Assembly: GCF_001021065.1 (NCBI RefSeq)
Contig: NZ_CP011546.1
Span: 1,860,001-1,924,000 of the forward strand
From: Corynebacterium uterequi
GTDB taxonomy: Bacteria > Actinomycetota > Actinomycetes > Mycobacteriales > Mycobacteriaceae
Reading direction: 5' to 3'
DNA: 64,000 bases
In this document: positions 17,527 through 25,942 of the stretch, one piece after another
How the letters are laid out: each line of letters starts with the position of its first letter
How positions within the stretch are numbered: position 1 is the first letter of the stretch
Translations under genes and position numbers: made by a program
Notes under the pieces: generated by a model
What the model saw: only the letters and a program-made list of their open reading frames with translations
Told to the model about the DNA's origin: nothing
Databases searched by the model: none

Positions 17527-17598
17527 AGTGACAGACATCCTTCCTGACAGGCCTGTGGCCCATCCTTATCAGGTGTCCACTACTCGAGGGTAACCCCA

Positions 17599-18644
17599 GT
17601 AGATACGTCGGATTGGCCTAGTATGGCCCCGATTTCCTTAGGGGTAGCGCCTGCTTCCGCTAGGCGGGTGATGATGTATACCCTGCCATAGTGGGGAGTG
17701 AGTGGTTTCGTAATACCCGCCCTGGCCTTAGCCCGGTTGAAGACGGACCTGTAGCTAGTATCGAACACTGGGTTACCACTGGTGGTGGTGGTTAGCCAGC
17801 TGGTAGGCCGGTAGGCGGCTAGGTGCTCACGGATAACAGGGGCGAACTCATTGAGGACGGGTACTTTTCGGTAGCCAGCCGCCGTTTTAGGCGGGTGTAG
17901 AACCATTCTGGTTCGTTCCCCCGGGGTGGCTATGCGTGCCAGTGTGCCCCGCACCGAGACTGCGATGGTGCCGTTTTCGTCTAGCACGTCCTCCACTGTG
18001 AGGGCTAGTGCTTCCCCTAGCCGTAGCCCGTGAAACAGTGTGAGTGCTGCTACCAGCCGGTACCGGTGGGGCATGTGGTTGAAGATAGCCTGTAGGTCTG
18101 CTGTGTCGGGTAGCTGCTTTACTGCTGGCTGATAGCCGCGCCCTACGTTCTGGAGCTGTACCGGGTTATGGGCGATGTAGCCCTGGTCTACTGCCGTCCA
18201 CATGATAGCCCGTAGTTTGCTGTAGGCCCTTTTGTTCCTGTGCATGGTATCCGGGTAGGTGCTGGTGATGTCAGACCACCACGCGGCTACCTGCTGGTGT
18301 GTGAGCCGGTCTACCCGGGTGTCGCATATCAGCGGGTGCTGTAGTACCCGTGCTGTGATGATGTCCTGGTATGCCCGGTGGGTGCTGTCCCGTAGCCGCC
18401 TGGCTACGTCGGCTAGCCACTGGCTGCCTAGCTCTCCTACCGTAGGGGGCGTGGTGTTCGCCCGGTAGGGTACCCACACGCCTAGGTCTATGTTTCGTCT
18501 GGTTTCTGCTAGCCAGCCGGTAGCAGTGAGCTTATCGGGGAACGTGTGTGGCCCTTTATGTGTCTTACCGTCGGGGCCGGTGTAGCGGGCCTGCCACCTG
18601 CCACTGGGTAGTTGCCTGGTGTTGCCCCATGATTGGCGTGCCAT
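17599..18644 (-). pseudogene. int: tyrosine integrase of the tRNA-Leu element, split by IS
   Basis: The 5' 348 codons of a phage-type tyrosine recombinase. An AP2-like arm-binding N-terminus (RQLPSGRWQARYTGPDGKTH) is followed by a SAM-like core-binding domain (about 60-155) and the catalytic domain, with Arg in FHGLRLGEALAL and His/Arg in TPHYGRVYIITRL, then ILGQSDVST where the IS begins. The catalytic Tyr is on the detached fragment 16201-16281. As it stands the frame runs into the IS and ends GVTLE, so the product lacks the nucleophile. It lies next to attR with its start about 145 bp from it, normal for an island integrase. Confidence 0.88.
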
Positions 18645-18791
18645 TCTCGTGCCATTCTCATGCCACGACAGGACGGGCGGGGGCCTGTCGGAGCTGGTAG
18701 TGTCAGTGTGGTTGGTTGTCGCCCTAGGCGGTCTTCCAACCTAACTACACCACGTAAACGGCCAAAACATGGCCTGACCTGCGGTTATTCG

Positions 18792-18873
<82 letters not shown>

Positions 18874-18939
18874 GAGTCAGGACACATCGTAGTATGCCCT
18901 CACGGCGTTCACGAAATCCAACTTTCGCTCCATAGCCGT

Positions 18940-18945
18940 TATCAT
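18940..18945 (+). promoter_or_regulatory. -10 box before the membrane-protein pair
   Basis: TATCAT ends 7 nt before the GTG start at 18953; no Shine-Dalgarno. Confidence 0.4.
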
Positions 18946-18952
18946 CAAGGGT

Positions 18953-19405
18953 GTGAGTGAGCAGGAGAAAACCACCGACGATCAACCCGACCCTGCCTCG
19001 AAAAAGGTGTCCACCGTCCGGGTGAGGGCCTGGCACATCGTGTTGCTCGTCGTCATCGTCGCCGTCACCTTGAGCCTGGCGTGGTGGCAGTGGACTCGCT
19101 TCCGTTCTGGCAGCGGAACCTTCCAGAACCTCGGGTACGCCCTCCAATGGCCGCTGTTCGGCGCGTTCTTCGTCTACGCCTATCGCATGGGAGTGAAGTA
19201 CGAGAACGATGCCCGGCGCGCCCAGGCGGACGCCGACGACCCGGACTATCTCTACCAGGCGGACCTGCGCGAGTTCGAAGAACAGCCCACCCGAATCGAC
19301 GACGATTTCCTGCCCGCTCGCCCGCACCTTAACGTCGAAGAATTCAACAGGCTCAACCCGCGTCGTCGCGGGCAAACCGACTACCCCAAGGACATTGATG
19401 ACTGA
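18953..19405 (+). CDS. conserved corynebacterial-type membrane protein
   Basis: A 150-aa protein with two likely transmembrane helices: WHIVLLVVIVAVTLSLAWW (about 27-45) and ALQWPLFGAFFVYAYRMGV (about 63-81). A long charged cytosolic tail follows, with ARRAQADADDPDYLYQADL and a conserved-looking HLNVEEFNRLNP. I do not assign a function. The GTG start follows a -10 box by 7 nt. The end overlaps the next gene by 8 nt, so the two are probably cotranscribed. Confidence 0.75.
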   Translation: MSEQEKTTDDQPDPASKKVSTVRVRAWHIVLLVVIVAVTLSLAWWQWTRFRSGSGTFQNLGYALQWPLFGAFFVYAYRMGVKYENDARRAQADADDPDYLYQADLREFEEQPTRIDDDFLPARPHLNVEEFNRLNPRRRGQTDYPKDIDD

Positions 19406-19787
19406 GCAGACTAATCGCCCGCGGGTTCACCCGGAGCGCAAGCGCCGCGTCCGCAGCGCCCTGAAGTTCTTTTCCATTACCGCGTGGGTCACCGGCATCG
19501 CGTTGCTAGTGCTCACCGCCCGGATGATCGCGGAGTACATCTTCCACGTCGAGATGCCGGCGTGGGCGACGATGATCGCCATCCTGCACGGCTGGTGCTA
19601 CATGGCCTTCGTCATCGCCACCTTCATGCTGGGAACGAAGTCCCGCTTCGCCCCGACGTGGTGGATTGTCACCATCCTTGGCGGCGTCGTCCCGTTCCTC
19701 AGCTTCTATGTGGAACGCGTCCGCCGTCGGGAGATCACCGAGCGCTTCCAGCTCGACGAACCCGACGTGCCGATCGCCTCAAGCTAG
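19398..19787 (+). CDS. DUF3817-type membrane protein
   Basis: A 129-aa membrane protein with three predicted helices and the arrangement typical of DUF3817: FFSITAWVTGIALLVLTARM, then AILHGWCYMAFVIATFML and FAPTWWIVTILGGVVPFLSF. The HGW at the start of the second helix is the recognisable motif. The start is the ATG at 19398, overlapping the previous gene. Role unknown. Confidence 0.8.
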   Translation: MTEQTNRPRVHPERKRRVRSALKFFSITAWVTGIALLVLTARMIAEYIFHVEMPAWATMIAILHGWCYMAFVIATFMLGTKSRFAPTWWIVTILGGVVPFLSFYVERVRRREITERFQLDEPDVPIASS

Positions 19788-19792
19788 CCGGG

Positions 19793-20419
19793 TTAGGACT
19801 CGGCCGCCATCTGCGCAATTGTGGTGACAAGCCCCGCTAACGCCCGACCCCGGTGGGAGAGGGCGTCTTTTTCTTCTCTACTCAGCTGTGCGCTGGAGCG
19901 TCCCGCTGCGCCGGGGGCGTCCTCTTCGGCTGGGACGAATAGGGGGTCGTAGCCGAAGCCGTTCTCTCCGACCGGCGAGTGCAGCAGCCGCCCGGGCCAA
20001 CGCCCCTCCGACACGGTCTCCTCCCCCGTCGGGGTGACGAGCGCGCAGGCGGACACGAAGGCGGCGCCGCGGCGGTGCTCCGGCACGTCCGCCAGTTGCG
20101 CAAGCACAAGGGCGTTGTTGGCGGCGTCATCGCCATGTGTGCCACTCCATCGAGCGGAGAGCACCCCGGGCATTCCGCCGAGGGCGTCAACGCTCAGACC
20201 GGAATCATCCGCCACGCACGGCCAACCGGTCGCCGCGGCACCGGCCCGGGCTTTGATGAGCGCGTTCTCCGCGAAGGTGGCCCCGTCTTCCACCGGTTCC
20301 TCGTAGCGGGGGGCGTCGTTCAGCGCGACCAGTTCGACGCCGGCGACCCCCGCTGCGGCGAGAATCCGCTGAAGTTCGGCGAGCTTCTTCGAATTGTTGG
20401 AGGCGACCAGCAGCTTCAT
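19793..20419 (-). CDS. rdgB: XTP/dITP diphosphatase (RdgB/HAM1)
   Basis: A 208-aa house-cleaning pyrophosphatase that hydrolyses dITP, XTP and dHAPTP. It begins MKLLVASNNSKKLAELQRIL and contains GATFAENALIKARAGAAATG, VADDSGLSVDALGGMPGV and GFGYDPLFVP, all family signatures. It lies 3 nt downstream of rph, the usual bacterial pairing, and they are one transcription unit. Confidence 0.95.
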   Translation of the reverse strand: MKLLVASNNSKKLAELQRILAAAGVAGVELVALNDAPRYEEPVEDGATFAENALIKARAGAAATGWPCVADDSGLSVDALGGMPGVLSARWSGTHGDDAANNALVLAQLADVPEHRRGAAFVSACALVTPTGEETVSEGRWPGRLLHSPVGENGFGYDPLFVPAEEDAPGAAGRSSAQLSREEKDALSHRGRALAGLVTTIAQMAAES

Positions 20420-20422
20420 GGG

Positions 20423-21166
20423 TTAGCGCTCCTGGATGTCGCGGGCAAGGGCCTGGCGCTGGGCGTCGTGCAACTGCCGGATACCAACCTCTGCCGCGTC
20501 GAGCATGGCCAACAGTTGCGCCCGATCAAATTCGCCGTGCTCTCCCGTGCCTTGAACTTCCACGAACTTGCCTTCCGCCGTCATGACGACGTTGAGGTCA
20601 ACCTCCGCCCGGGAGTCTTCTTCGTAGGGAAGGTCGAGGCAGACATGGCCACCGACGACGCCGACGCTAACGGCCGCCACCGGCTCACGCAACGGGTTGC
20701 CCGGTACCACCCCACGGTCCTTGAGCACGGAGATCGCGTCGGCCAGCGCCACGTAGGCGCCGGTGATGGAGGCCGTGCGGGTGCCGCCGTCGGCCTGGAG
20801 GACATCGCAGTCAATGTTGATGGTGTTCTCCCCGAGCTGGGAGAGATCCACCGCCGCGCGCAGCGAGCGGCCGATGAGCCGCGAGATCTCGTGCGTCCGG
20901 CCCTTGACCTTGCCGCGCATCGACTCGCGCGGCATACGCTCGTGAGTCGCTGCCGGCAGCATGGAGTACTCCGCGGTCAGCCAGCCTTCGCCGGAGTCCT
21001 TCTTGAAGCGGGGAACCCCGTGTTCCACGGAGGCGGTGCACATCACGCGGGTGTTGCCGAACTCAACGAGGACGCTGCCCGCCGGGTTGCTGGTGAAACC
21101 GCGGGTGATACGCACCGGGCGCATCTCGTCTAGGGCACGGCCGTCGGTGCGGGTGAAGTCAGTCAT
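20423..21166 (-). CDS. rph: ribonuclease PH
   Basis: A 247-aa phosphorolytic 3'-5' exoribonuclease trimming tRNA 3' ends. It begins [19 protein letters not shown] and has [34 protein letters not shown] and [20 protein letters not shown]. Full length. TACGCT 7 nt upstream of the ATG suggests a leaderless start. It is followed by rdgB. Confidence 0.96.
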   Translation of the reverse strand: MTDFTRTDGRALDEMRPVRITRGFTSNPAGSVLVEFGNTRVMCTASVEHGVPRFKKDSGEGWLTAEYSMLPAATHERMPRESMRGKVKGRTHEISRLIGRSLRAAVDLSQLGENTINIDCDVLQADGGTRTASITGAYVALADAISVLKDRGVVPGNPLREPVAAVSVGVVGGHVCLDLPYEEDSRAEVDLNVVMTAEGKFVEVQGTGEHGEFDRAQLLAMLDAAEVGIRQLHDAQRQALARDIQER

Positions 21167-21173
21167 GACCCCT

Positions 21174-21179
21174 AGCGTA
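21174..21179 (-). promoter_or_regulatory. -10 box of rph
   Basis: TACGCT on the minus strand, 7 nt before the ATG at 21166. Confidence 0.4.
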
Positions 21180-21195
21180 GACGACGCCGAGGTGG

Positions 21196-21963
21196 CTAGA
21201 TCTCCAGGCGCATGCCCGGCGCGGCGAGGATAATCTCGCCGTCGAATTCCTCGCGCGCTGCAGCCGCGGTGGCCTCCGGATCAACCCACGGCGGCAGGTG
21301 GGTGAGCACCAGCCTGCCCACCTCCGCTTCGCGGGCAACCCTGCCCGCCTCCGCGCCGGACAGGTGCATGAGGAGGGGCTTGTACTCGCTCGACGGCCCC
21401 CACCCCGCCTCGCACAACAGGGTACCGACCCCGCGTGCCGCGTCGACGAGGCTGTCCGATAGCGCGGTGTCACCCGAGTAGCACAGGGATGCCCCAGTGG
21501 CGGGGTCCTCGACCCGGATGGAGTAGGCCTCCACCGGATGCACCGCAGCGAAGGCGCGTAGCTTCATCCCCCCGACCGCGTAGGTCTCGTTGGGGTCCCA
21601 CGCGCGGAAATCGAAGGTGTCCGCGTGATCGTCAACCTCGTCTGGCACGTCGGCGCTGAGCCGGCCCAGCTGGGTCACGGTGTGCGCCGGGCCGATGAGG
21701 TGGTGCTTGCGCGTAGCCGCGAGTGTCGGATGGTAGCGCCGCCACACGATGAGCGAGGGGAAATCGAGGCAGTGGTCCGGGTGCAGGTGCGAGAACACGA
21801 CGTGCGCGTCGGACGGATTCTGAACCTGTTGGAGCGCGGCGAGGCTGCCGGGCCCTAGGTCCATGACGATTGACGGCTGTCCATCGTTGCTGAGCAGGTA
21901 TCCGGACGCGGGGTTACCGGGGGCGGCCAGTGACCCCGAACAACCGAGAATGGTCAACTGCAT
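21196..21963 (-). CDS. MBL-fold metallo-hydrolase
   Basis: A 255-aa metallo-beta-lactamase-fold protein related to RNase Z and cyclic-nucleotide phosphodiesterases. The metal-binding [10 protein letters not shown] lies at about residues 60-69, a downstream GDTALSDSL supplies the bridging Asp, and a late LVLTHLPPW holds the last His. It begins [20 protein letters not shown]. It sits between murI and rph, a conserved actinobacterial neighbourhood. The true substrate cannot be told from sequence. Confidence 0.88.
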   Translation of the reverse strand: MQLTILGCSGSLAAPGNPASGYLLSNDGQPSIVMDLGPGSLAALQQVQNPSDAHVVFSHLHPDHCLDFPSLIVWRRYHPTLAATRKHHLIGPAHTVTQLGRLSADVPDEVDDHADTFDFRAWDPNETYAVGGMKLRAFAAVHPVEAYSIRVEDPATGASLCYSGDTALSDSLVDAARGVGTLLCEAGWGPSSEYKPLLMHLSGAEAGRVAREAEVGRLVLTHLPPWVDPEATAAAAREEFDGEIILAAPGMRLEI

Positions 21964-22014
21964 GGTGTTACTCTGCCACGTTCACCCAGGTTTATCGACC
22001 TCGGGGGACGTGTT

Positions 22015-22857
22015 TTATACCCCCGATTCGGGGGTTTGGGTGACGGTTCCCACACCCGGGCCCACAAAGCGAGTTGCCAGTCTTTGGAAGCTGGCAGCGT
22101 CGCCGGTCGCTTCAAAATGGCGGATTGGCGGCCCGTCGCGTTCCGGATCGGCCAACAGATCCAGCTCCGTCAGTGTGCGCAGGACGTCCTTCGCGGTCTC
22201 TTCCGCTGAGGACACCAGGGTGACATCGTCGCCGATCGCCAACTGGATCACCCCGGAGAGCAGCGGATAGTGCGTGCACCCGAGCACGAGCGTATCCACC
22301 CCCGCCGATTGCAGGGGCGCCAGATACCCTTCGGCCACCCCCAGCACTTGCCGGCCAGAAGTAATACCCCGCTCGGCGAACTCCACGAACGCGGGGCAGG
22401 CCGCCATGGTCACGTCGACGCTCGGGTTGAGGGAGAACAGGTCCTGATACGCGCCTGAGTTCACCGTGCCTTGAGTGGCGATGACGCCCACTTTTCCGTT
22501 GCGGGTCGTTGCCATCGCGCGGCGCACCGCCGGGCGAATTACCTCAATGACGGGGATGGTGTAGCGCTCGCGGGCGTCGTGCAGGATCGCGGCGGTAGCG
22601 GTGTTGCACGCGATTACCAGCGCCTTGCAGCCTCGTTCCACGAGATCGTCGGCGATCGCCAACGCGTGCCGACGCACCGCGGCGATGGGCTGCGGCCCGT
22701 ACGGACCGTGTGCGGTGTCGCCGATGTAGATCAGCGACTCCTGGGGAAGCTGGTCCATGATCGTGCGTGCCACGGTAAGCCCGCCGACGCCCGAATCGAA
22801 CACCCCGATCGGCGCGGACGGGGAGGGCGCAGCTGCGGGCTGGGAAACAGAAACCAT
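22015..22857 (-). CDS. murI: glutamate racemase
   Basis: A 280-aa cofactor-independent racemase making D-glutamate for peptidoglycan. The catalytic Cys pair lies in VIACNTATA and LGCTHYPLL, and [16 protein letters not shown] with the GDTAHGPYG loop completes the signature. The N-terminus is extended by about 15 Ala/Pro/Ser-rich residues. GAAAGGCG precedes the ATG. Confidence 0.96.
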   Translation of the reverse strand: MVSVSQPAAAPSPSAPIGVFDSGVGGLTVARTIMDQLPQESLIYIGDTAHGPYGPQPIAAVRRHALAIADDLVERGCKALVIACNTATAAILHDARERYTIPVIEVIRPAVRRAMATTRNGKVGVIATQGTVNSGAYQDLFSLNPSVDVTMAACPAFVEFAERGITSGRQVLGVAEGYLAPLQSAGVDTLVLGCTHYPLLSGVIQLAIGDDVTLVSSAEETAKDVLRTLTELDLLADPERDGPPIRHFEATGDAASFQRLATRFVGPGVGTVTQTPESGV

Positions 22858-22888
22858 AATCGCCTTTCCGGGGCTTCAATCAAGAGTT

Positions 22889-23605
22889 TTAGCGGCGCCC
22901 GGAGGACAACGCCTTCCGGGCCTTCTTCAGCTGGCGGCGTTCCACAAGCGCCGGCGGATCGTCGGAGGTGATGAGCATACCCGCCCCCAGTCCGCCGAGC
23001 GCACCAAAGAGGTGGCCCTGCCACGACACCCCTGGTACCCCGGGGAGCAGGCCAAAGATGAGCCCCGAGTAGGCGATACCGAGAACGACGCCGACGACCA
23101 CTTGGCCAAGATGACGGTTAAACACCCCGCGGATGAGCAGATACGCCAGCCAGCCGTACACCACGCCCGAGGCGCCAATATGGTTCGTCGCCACGCCACC
23201 GAACAGCCAGGTGCCCGCCCCGGCGGCCACGACGGTGATGAGGGTGACCTCCCAGAACACCCGTCGTCCCGAGAACCCGATGAGGAAGGCGAAGACCGCT
23301 CCCGGCACCGTGTTGGAGAGCACGTGTTCGAGGTTGGCGTGAAGGAAGGGTGCGGCGAAGATACCCCACCACGACGCGGTGTCCAGCGGATGAATGCCAA
23401 AGAAGACCAAGTCTCCGCCGAAGACGAGGAGGTTGACGAGGAAAACAGACCAGATGGCGACCACGAAGCCCACGGCGTAGGTCACGGCCCCCTTGAGGCC
23501 GCCGCCACTGCGGACGCGCGACGACGGGGCGGCCGGCGGGGTTGCGGATCCCGGGTAGCCGGGTGTCATCGGGGACGCCGGAGGGCGGCGGTAGAGGCGG
23601 CTCAT
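22889..23605 (-). CDS. rhomboid-family intramembrane serine protease
   Basis: A 238-aa polytopic membrane protein. The serine of the GASG motif lies in HIGASGVVYGWLAYL, and the catalytic His is in GHLFGALGGLGAG; an HANLEHVLSNT segment holds the conserved helix-2 His/Asn. A proline-rich cytosolic N-terminus precedes the first helix. The start at 23605 (MSRLYRR) lies 11 nt after the DUF2017 stop, so the two are cotranscribed; a frame open to 23668 would overlap that gene. Substrate unknown. Confidence 0.9.
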   Translation of the reverse strand: MSRLYRRPPASPMTPGYPGSATPPAAPSSRVRSGGGLKGAVTYAVGFVVAIWSVFLVNLLVFGGDLVFFGIHPLDTASWWGIFAAPFLHANLEHVLSNTVPGAVFAFLIGFSGRRVFWEVTLITVVAAGAGTWLFGGVATNHIGASGVVYGWLAYLLIRGVFNRHLGQVVVGVVLGIAYSGLIFGLLPGVPGVSWQGHLFGALGGLGAGMLITSDDPPALVERRQLKKARKALSSGRR

Positions 23606-23616
23606 GGGGATGTAGC

Positions 23617-24180
23617 CTAGTCGCCGATCAGCGCCTCCAACAGACTGTCTTGGCAGAAGGCCAGCCACTCCGCGAAGGTGTCCCGGGGCATCCCAAGGCT
23701 CTCCTCGGCGAGTTGCTCGTCGGTGCGGCTGCCGGGTTGGGCCGAAACCACAAAGAGACGCACGTCGTTGAGGGCGGCGACGAACTGCCCAGCTTCCTCC
23801 GGGGTCAGTGAGATGGCGACGGATCCGTCGGCCCCGATCTGTTCCGTGATGACCTGCAGATTGGTGAGCTTGGCGGAGATGATGTCGTTTTCGTGCAGGC
23901 AGCGCAGGAAGGAATTGTCTCCGTCGTATTCCTCGTCGTCGGGCAGCTCAAAATCCGGCAGGAGCCGGGCAAGCGCCGGGTCGGCGGGGGCCTCCTTGTG
24001 CCCGGAGGCCATGCCCATCATGTCCGCGAGCTCGTCGCGCGGGGCGCTGCGGGCGCGCTGAATGAGTGTCTCCACCAGGTAGGAGGCGACGTTGCCGAGG
24101 ACTTCCCGTTCGATGGGCTCGAGCGTGGTGACGTACCGGGGCCCCCGCATGAGCGAGCGTTTAGCTTTCCACGGGATCAT
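23617..24180 (-). CDS. DUF2017 domain protein
   Basis: A 187-aa protein matching the actinobacterial DUF2017 family: it contains LEPIEREVLGNVASYLVETL and LARLLPDFELPDDEEYDGDN, and ends in SLGMPRDTFAEWLAFCQDSL. It typically lies beside clpS, as here, and may work with the Clp system, but no function is established. It is predicted soluble, acidic and largely helical. Confidence 0.88.
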   Translation of the reverse strand: MIPWKAKRSLMRGPRYVTTLEPIEREVLGNVASYLVETLIQRARSAPRDELADMMGMASGHKEAPADPALARLLPDFELPDDEEYDGDNSFLRCLHENDIISAKLTNLQVITEQIGADGSVAISLTPEEAGQFVAALNDVRLFVVSAQPGSRTDEQLAEESLGMPRDTFAEWLAFCQDSLLEALIGD

Positions 24181-24217
24181 GTTTCGACGGTGCTCCTTGT
24201 CGTTCGGGGCTGAGGCG

Positions 24218-24517
24218 CTAACCAGCCTGCTGCATGGTCGCCCATAGTCCGGCGGTGTGTAGCTTTTTCACGTCGCCCTCCACCTTGTCTTTCTCCCCCG
24301 AGGAGACGACGGCTTTGCCCTCGGTGTGTACCTGCATCATGAGCTCGGTGGCCCGCTTCTTCGAGTAGCCAAGAACCGTCTGGAAGACGTACGTGACGTA
24401 GGACATGAGGTTAACCGGGTCATCCCACACAATGCACATCCAGGGCAGGTTTTCCGCCGTGGCCATATCCACGTCAAGGCTTTCCTCCAGATCCGGGGTA
24501 GCCATGGGGGAGCTCAT
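24218..24517 (-). CDS. clpS: ATP-dependent Clp protease adaptor ClpS
   Basis: About 99 aa. The adaptor delivers N-degron substrates to ClpAP or ClpCP. The core motifs are [43 protein letters not shown] without gaps, and a C-terminal [13 protein letters not shown]. The start is taken at 24517 (MSSPMATPD); 24505 is possible. The frame stays open further upstream, but that stretch runs into the divergent pncB promoter and is unlikely to be translated. Confidence 0.9.
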   Translation of the reverse strand: MSSPMATPDLEESLDVDMATAENLPWMCIVWDDPVNLMSYVTYVFQTVLGYSKKRATELMMQVHTEGKAVVSSGEKDKVEGDVKKLHTAGLWATMQQAG

Positions 24518-24568
24518 GGTGATGTACAACATGATTGCCCAGCCTAGTCCTAAGCGGACACAACCGGC

Positions 24569-24574
24569 TAGGCT
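24569..24574 (+). promoter_or_regulatory. -10 box of pncB
   Basis: TAGGCT, 7 nt before the GTG at 24582. It decides that start over several upstream in-frame codons. Confidence 0.5.
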
Positions 24575-24581
24575 TAACGGG

Positions 24582-25928
24582 GTGGAAACCTTGAACTCGT
24601 CGATCCCCCGCAACCGGTCGACGTCACTGCTGACCGATATGTATGAACTGACGATGCTTGAGGCCGCGCTGCGCGACGGCACCGCCCACCGGCGTGTGAG
24701 CTTCGAAGTGTTCTCTCGGCGCCTGCCCAATGAACGCCGCTACGGTGTGGTGTGCGGCAGTGAGCGAGTTCTCCACGCCATCGAGGACTTCGTTTTCACC
24801 GAAGAGCAGCTCGCCGGCATGGATTTCCTCTCGGAGGAGACCCTGGATTACCTGCGCTCCTACCGTTTCACGGGGCACATCGACGGTTACCGGGAAGGCG
24901 AGCTGTACTTCCCCTACTCCCCGATTCTCACCCTGCGCGGCACCTTCGCCGAATGCGTGGTCCTGGAGACCGTCATCTTGTCCATCATGAACGCGGACTC
25001 GGCAGTAGCGTCGGCGGCCGCCCGCATGGTGGTCGCCGCCGACGGCCGACCGATCATCGAGATGGGGTCGCGCCGGACCCACGAGTATTCGGCTGTTACC
25101 GCGGCCCGCGCGGCCTATCTAGCGGGTTTCCAGGCGACGTCGAACCTCGAGGCGGCGCATCGCTACGGCATCCCCGCCTCCGGTACCGCCGCCCACGCGT
25201 GGACGCTGCTGCACATCGACGCCGAGGGCCGACCCAACGAGGCGGCCGCCTTCCGGTCCCAGATCGACAGCCTCGGCACCGACACCACGCTTCTGGTGGA
25301 CACCTATGACATCACCAAGGGCGTGGCCACGGCCATTGAGGTGGCCGGCACCGGCCTCGGCGCAATCCGTATCGACTCCGGCGACCTCGGCGCGGTGACC
25401 CGGCGCGTGCGCAAACAGCTCGACGAGCTGGGGGCGTTCAACACGAAAATCATCGTCTCTTCCGACCTCGACGAGTTCGCCATCGCCGGCCTGCGAGGCG
25501 ATCCCGTGGACGGCTTCGGCGTCGGCACGTCCGTAGTCACCGGCTCCGGCGCGCCGACGGCCGGCCTGGTGTACAAGCTGGTGGAGGTCGACGGCCACCC
25601 CGTCGCCAAGCGCTCCTCCGGCAAGGCGATGACCGGTGGTACCAAGCGCGCCCTGCGTGCCCTGCGTTCCACCGGCGTGGCCGTTGAAGAAGTCGTGTAC
25701 CCCTTCGACAACGAGGCCCCGGACACCGGGACACTGCACGCCCAGCAACTCACCGTGCCGCTGATGCGCGACGGAGCCATCGTCGACACGGCCCCCACCT
25801 TGTCCGAGTCCCGCGACCACCTCGCCGCGCAACTTCAGACCCTACCGTGGGAGGGTCTGGCGCTCTCTCGCGACGAACCTGCCATCTCCACGCGTTTCGC
25901 CGGCTTCGAACCGGCCGCGTCCTCCTAG
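24582..25928 (+). CDS. pncB: nicotinate phosphoribosyltransferase
   Basis: A 448-aa enzyme making nicotinate mononucleotide from nicotinate and PRPP with ATP. Signatures are [43 protein letters not shown] (nearly contiguous), [19 protein letters not shown] and [22 protein letters not shown] start by the -10 spacing. dinG follows 15 nt after the stop. It receives the product of pncA and feeds nadE, completing most of the nicotinamide salvage path. Confidence 0.93.
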   Translation: METLNSSIPRNRSTSLLTDMYELTMLEAALRDGTAHRRVSFEVFSRRLPNERRYGVVCGSERVLHAIEDFVFTEEQLAGMDFLSEETLDYLRSYRFTGHIDGYREGELYFPYSPILTLRGTFAECVVLETVILSIMNADSAVASAAARMVVAADGRPIIEMGSRRTHEYSAVTAARAAYLAGFQATSNLEAAHRYGIPASGTAAHAWTLLHIDAEGRPNEAAAFRSQIDSLGTDTTLLVDTYDITKGVATAIEVAGTGLGAIRIDSGDLGAVTRRVRKQLDELGAFNTKIIVSSDLDEFAIAGLRGDPVDGFGVGTSVVTGSGAPTAGLVYKLVEVDGHPVAKRSSGKAMTGGTKRALRALRSTGVAVEEVVYPFDNEAPDTGTLHAQQLTVPLMRDGAIVDTAPTLSESRDHLAAQLQTLPWEGLALSRDEPAISTRFAGFEPAASS

Positions 25929-25942
25929 CGAAAGCCGCCCGC

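Larger units (their letters stand above)
16282..17598 (-). mobile_element. IS3-family element, right copy (inverted)
   Basis: 1317 bp, the inverse of the element at 13069-14385. GTAGA is duplicated at 16277-16281 and 17599-17603. It interrupts the element's integrase between the codons for SDVST and its catalytic Tyr. Intact target duplications at both copies argue for two separate insertions and no later inversion between them. Confidence 0.92.

Noticed and set aside
24518..24730. N-terminal extension of ClpS
   Set aside because: It lies over the divergent pncB promoter and 5' coding region and is not ClpS-like.
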